Positions 40,891 to 43,131 of a DNA stretch of 43,131 nucleotides are shown here, piece after piece. The notes beneath the pieces are model-generated. The model was not told the DNA's origin. It worked only from the letters and a program-made list of their open reading frames with translations, and did not search any database. The stretch comes from Vulcanimicrobiota bacterium (GTDB lineage: Bacteria > Vulcanimicrobiota > Vulcanimicrobiia > Vulcanimicrobiales > Vulcanimicrobiaceae), in assembly GCA_003164495.1 (NCBI GenBank), contig PLTN01000115.1:1-43131 (forward strand), read 5' to 3'. How positions within the stretch are numbered: position 1 is the first letter of the stretch; each line of letters opens with the position of its first letter. The position numbers and the translations under genes are program-made.

Positions 40891-41805
40891 ATGAGCAACA
40901 TGTTCGCCCGCATCCTCGTCGGGATCGATGATACGGATGCCTCGCAAGCTGCCCTTGGATTAGCCGTGCGCCTCGCTCGCGAACACGGCAGCGAACTCGT
41001 CTTGTGCAATTCCGTCGATTGGCTCCCGATCGTTTCGGAGTCCGCTTCGACGGGTGAGATGATCGACACGACGCCGATCATCGACGACCTCAAGGCCGAA
41101 GGCCTTGCTGTCCTCGATCGAGCTGCGGAGGTCGTGAAGAGTGCCGGCATCGTCGCGCAAAAGCGTGCTCTCGAGGGCGAACCTGCGCGGCAGGTGCTCG
41201 AAACTGCGGTCGACGCGAACTGTAGCCTCATCATCATCGGGACGCACGACCGGCATGGTTTGGACCACCTGTTCATGGGCAGTACCACGGCCGGCGTCCT
41301 CCGCGGAAGCATGATCCCCGTCTTGACCGTGCGCAGCGGCGCGAAGACGGCCCCCGAAACGCGTCGTTGCTTCGAGCACATCCTGGTCGGCATCGACGAA
41401 TCGGAGCCCTCGGAAGCGGCGATCCAAACGGTGTTGGATCTTCCCGCTGAGGATCGCGCGCACGTATCGTTCTACAGTGTTGCGCCCGGGGGGAGTGACG
41501 CCAACGAACAGGCCCAACGGGTGGTCGGCAAAGCGGTGGCGGCTGCCGAAGGCCGCGGCATTTCGGCCAAGGGCCGCGTCGCCCACGGAGATCCGATCGT
41601 CGGCTTGATCGGGGCGGCAGAGAGCGAAGCTGCGGACCTCGTCGTCCTCGGCAGCCACGGCCGGCGCGGACTTCAACACCTCTTCCTCGGGAGCGTCGCC
41701 GAACACATCGTGCGCAGTGCCCCGGTCCCGGTGCTCGTCGTGCGTACGCGAAAAAGCGCTCCGGAAGCATTAGCCGCACGGCCCGGCGCTGTGGCTGCGA
41801 GCTAG
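40891..41805 (+). CDS. Universal stress protein, tandem UspA domains
   Basis: 304 residues from ATG 40891, supported by a -10 ending 7 nt upstream; ATG 40882 and 40900 are alternatives. Domain 1 (ARILVGIDDTDASQAAL to GTHDRHGLDHLFMGS) has a degenerate nucleotide motif; domain 2 has a complete one, GSHGRRGLQHLFLGS. It is more distant from the other four USPs. The alcohol dehydrogenase starts 3 nt after its stop, so both are co-transcribed. Confidence 0.93.
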   Translation: MSNMFARILVGIDDTDASQAALGLAVRLAREHGSELVLCNSVDWLPIVSESASTGEMIDTTPIIDDLKAEGLAVLDRAAEVVKSAGIVAQKRALEGEPARQVLETAVDANCSLIIIGTHDRHGLDHLFMGSTTAGVLRGSMIPVLTVRSGAKTAPETRRCFEHILVGIDESEPSEAAIQTVLDLPAEDRAHVSFYSVAPGGSDANEQAQRVVGKAVAAAEGRGISAKGRVAHGDPIVGLIGAAESEAADLVVLGSHGRRGLQHLFLGSVAEHIVRSAPVPVLVVRTRKSAPEALAARPGAVAAS

Positions 41806-41808
41806 TCT

Positions 41809-42810
41809 ATGCGCGCGATGGTGCTCGCGCATCCGTCGCCGATCGAGACGAACCCGCTGCGCGAGATCGAAGTGGAGGTCCCTGTTCCGCTCGACGGTGA
41901 GATTCTCGTGCGGGTGAAGGCGTGCGGCGTTTGCCGCACCGACCTTCACGTCTGTGAGGGTGACCTCGAGGCGAAGCATGCGCGGATCGTTCCGGGTCAC
42001 GAAGTTGTTGGAATCATTGAGGCGCTGGGTCCGAATTGCCGGCGCTTCGCCGTCGGCGCGCGAGTTGGTATTGCTTGGTTGCGCCAAACGTGCGGGGTCT
42101 GTTCGTACTGCCGGCGCGGTCGCGAGAATCTGTGTGCCGGCGCGCGCTTTACCGGCTGGGATCACGACGGCGGGTATGCCGAGTTCGCGACCGTGCGCGA
42201 AGATTTCGCCTATGCGCTCCCGGCGACGATCGACGACGAACACGCGGCGCCGCTCCTCTGTGCGGGGATCATCGGCTATCGCGCCATCAAACGCGCCGGC
42301 GTTACCCCCGGCGCGACCGTCGGCTTGTACGGTTTCGGCGGCTCGGCTCACCTCGCGCTGCAAGTGCTCAAGCACTGGGGTTGTCGCGTATTCGTCATGA
42401 GCCGGGGCGGGATCCATCAGCAACTCGCAATCGAGCTCGGCGCCGACTGGACGGGAAACGCTAAGGATGCGCCGCCCGCGCCGCTCGATGCCGCGATTCT
42501 CTTCGCGCCCGCGGGAGAGATCGTGCCGGCTGCGATGCAAGCGCTCGACCGGGGCGGGATTCTTGCGGTTGCCGGCATCTACCTCAGCCCGATTCCGCCG
42601 CTCGACTACGAGCGCGATCTGTTCTATGAAAAAGAAATGCGCAGCGTCACCGCCAACACGCGCGTCGACGGCGAGGAGTTCTTGCGCATCGCGGGCGAGA
42701 TTCCGATCGTGACGTACACGGTCGGGATGAAACTCGGCGAGGCGAACCGTGCGCTCAACATGCTCAAGCACGACGAGTTGCGCGGCGCAGCCGTATTGCA
42801 CGTCGGGTAG
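41809..42810 (+). CDS. Zinc-dependent alcohol dehydrogenase (MDR family, AdhA-like)
   Basis: 333 residues. Catalytic zinc ligands C42, H64 (with E65); structural zinc site C95, C98, C101, C109. Rossmann motif GLYGFGGSAHLALQVLK in the variant form GFGxSAH seen in a stress-linked ADH subfamily. It interconverts alcohols and aldehydes with NAD(P)(H) and could dispose of reducing equivalents under oxygen limitation together with acetate kinase. Co-transcribed with the upstream USP. Ends 3 nt before the convergent permease stop. Confidence 0.92.
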   Translation: MRAMVLAHPSPIETNPLREIEVEVPVPLDGEILVRVKACGVCRTDLHVCEGDLEAKHARIVPGHEVVGIIEALGPNCRRFAVGARVGIAWLRQTCGVCSYCRRGRENLCAGARFTGWDHDGGYAEFATVREDFAYALPATIDDEHAAPLLCAGIIGYRAIKRAGVTPGATVGLYGFGGSAHLALQVLKHWGCRVFVMSRGGIHQQLAIELGADWTGNAKDAPPAPLDAAILFAPAGEIVPAAMQALDRGGILAVAGIYLSPIPPLDYERDLFYEKEMRSVTANTRVDGEEFLRIAGEIPIVTYTVGMKLGEANRALNMLKHDELRGAAVLHVG

Positions 42811-42813
42811 CGA

Positions 42814-43131
42814 TCACTCGAAGCGCAAGGCGTCGATCGGGTTGAGTCGCGACGCCTTGAGCGCCGGATAATAGCCGAAGAAGATGCCGACCAAGGCCGA
42901 GAACGCCACCGAGGCCAGGATTGCGGCGGGTGAGACGATCATCGGCCACCGGGCAACGATTGCGACCACGAGCGTAATGCCGAGGCCCGCGAGGATGCCG
43001 ATCAGGCCGCCCCCGGTCGAGAGTACCACCGCTTCGACGAGGAATTGTTCGAGGATCGCCCGGCTGCGCGCACCGACGGCCATGCGCAGGCCGATCTCAC
43101 GGGTGCGCTCGGTGACGGAGACGAGCATGAT
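42814..43131 (-). CDS. MacB/FtsX-type ABC transporter permease, C-terminal fragment (cut by window edge)
   Basis: About 105 C-terminal residues. VTERTREIGLRMAVGARSRAILEQFLVEA is the MacB/LolCE-type FtsX signature, followed by two helices and the typical ending YYPALKASRLNPIDALRFE. The start lies beyond base 43131. Such permeases work with a separate ATPase and periplasmic adaptor, probably to the right of the window. Confidence 0.92.
   Translation of the reverse strand: MMLVSVTERTREIGLRMAVGARSRAILEQFLVEAVVLSTGGGLIGILAGLGITLVVAIVARWPMIVSPAAILASVAFSALVGIFFGYYPALKASRLNPIDALRFE

Noticed and set aside
9000..42810. FNR/CRP-type or DosR-type palindromes controlling the USP and hydrogenase genes
   Set aside because: I looked for TTGAT-N4-ATCAA, TGTGA-N6-TCACA and GGGACT-type palindromes in the intergenic regions and saw none placed consistently. 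The recurring element is a direct repeat.
1..43131. tRNA, rRNA, CRISPR array, insertion sequence, phage or riboswitch
   Set aside because: No cloverleaf with a recognisable T-loop, no regularly spaced repeats, no transposase or integrase frames and no known riboswitch core were seen. Coding density leaves little room for them.

Overview
This is a GC-rich bacterial chromosomal segment. It shows tight operons with many 4-nt ATGA/GTGA start-stop overlaps, frequent GTG starts and several apparently leaderless promoters. The gene mix (aromatic-acid catabolism, group 1 uptake [NiFe]-hydrogenase, many universal stress proteins, Mo-hydroxylase, DoxX) suggests a soil or oligotrophic lineage such as Candidatus Eremiobacterota (WPS-2) or a similar deep phylum. 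That assignment is inference and no marker gene is present. I see no rRNA, tRNA, CRISPR array, insertion sequence or phage gene.

Region 1 (1-8937) is a catabolic and uptake locus with two diverging arms. The minus arm encodes a Tat-exported ABC binding protein, a bicupin protein, an FbpC/PotA-type ATPase and a partial EutA-like protein running off the left edge. The plus arm encodes a meta-cleavage-type alpha/beta hydrolase, a Rieske oxygenase, a Pht4-like dehydrogenase and the fused two-domain ABC permease. It resembles phthalate-type aromatic-acid degradation, but the true substrate is unknown.

Region 2 (about 8.9-16.7 kb) is a stress-survival block: four universal stress protein (USP) genes, three paralogous START-like small proteins, a GerMN lipoprotein-like gene plus acetate kinase, DoxX and a SpoIIE/PP2C phosphatase. 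An aromatic-acid MFS transporter follows at 16826-18235, overlapping tail to tail with a UbiD decarboxylase.

Region 3 (18-33 kb) is respiratory. A minus operon encodes a Tat flavoprotein reductase, a monohaem cytochrome c, a CcoN-like four-helix protein and UbiD. It diverges from a plus operon encoding a UbiA prenyltransferase, HypA, HypB, hydrogenase small and large subunits, cytochrome b, maturation protease, HypF, HypC, HypD and HypE. A degraded gene with two in-frame TAG codons follows.

Region 4 (33.6-43.1 kb) holds a HlyD/two-ATPase/permease exporter, a small protein gene, a fused IorA-IorB-type molybdenum hydroxylase, a fifth USP gene with a zinc alcohol dehydrogenase, and the C-terminal end of a MacB-type permease.

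The main discovery is a shared promoter architecture in front of 14 transcription units between 8.9 and 40.9 kb. Two CTTCNN half-sites lie exactly 11 bp apart. The second starts 16 bp (17 in one case) before a TANNNT-like -10, and in nine cases the start codon follows 6-7 nt later, implying leaderless mRNA. This geometry matches promoters activated by PhoB/OmpR-family response regulators. The targets (USPs, acetate kinase, uptake hydrogenase, periplasmic reductase, DoxX, phosphatase, exporter, Mo-hydroxylase, alcohol dehydrogenase) look like a hypoxia or starvation survival programme comparable in content, but not in binding site, to the DosR or Anr/FNR regulons. The region 1 catabolic genes and the MFS gene lack the site.
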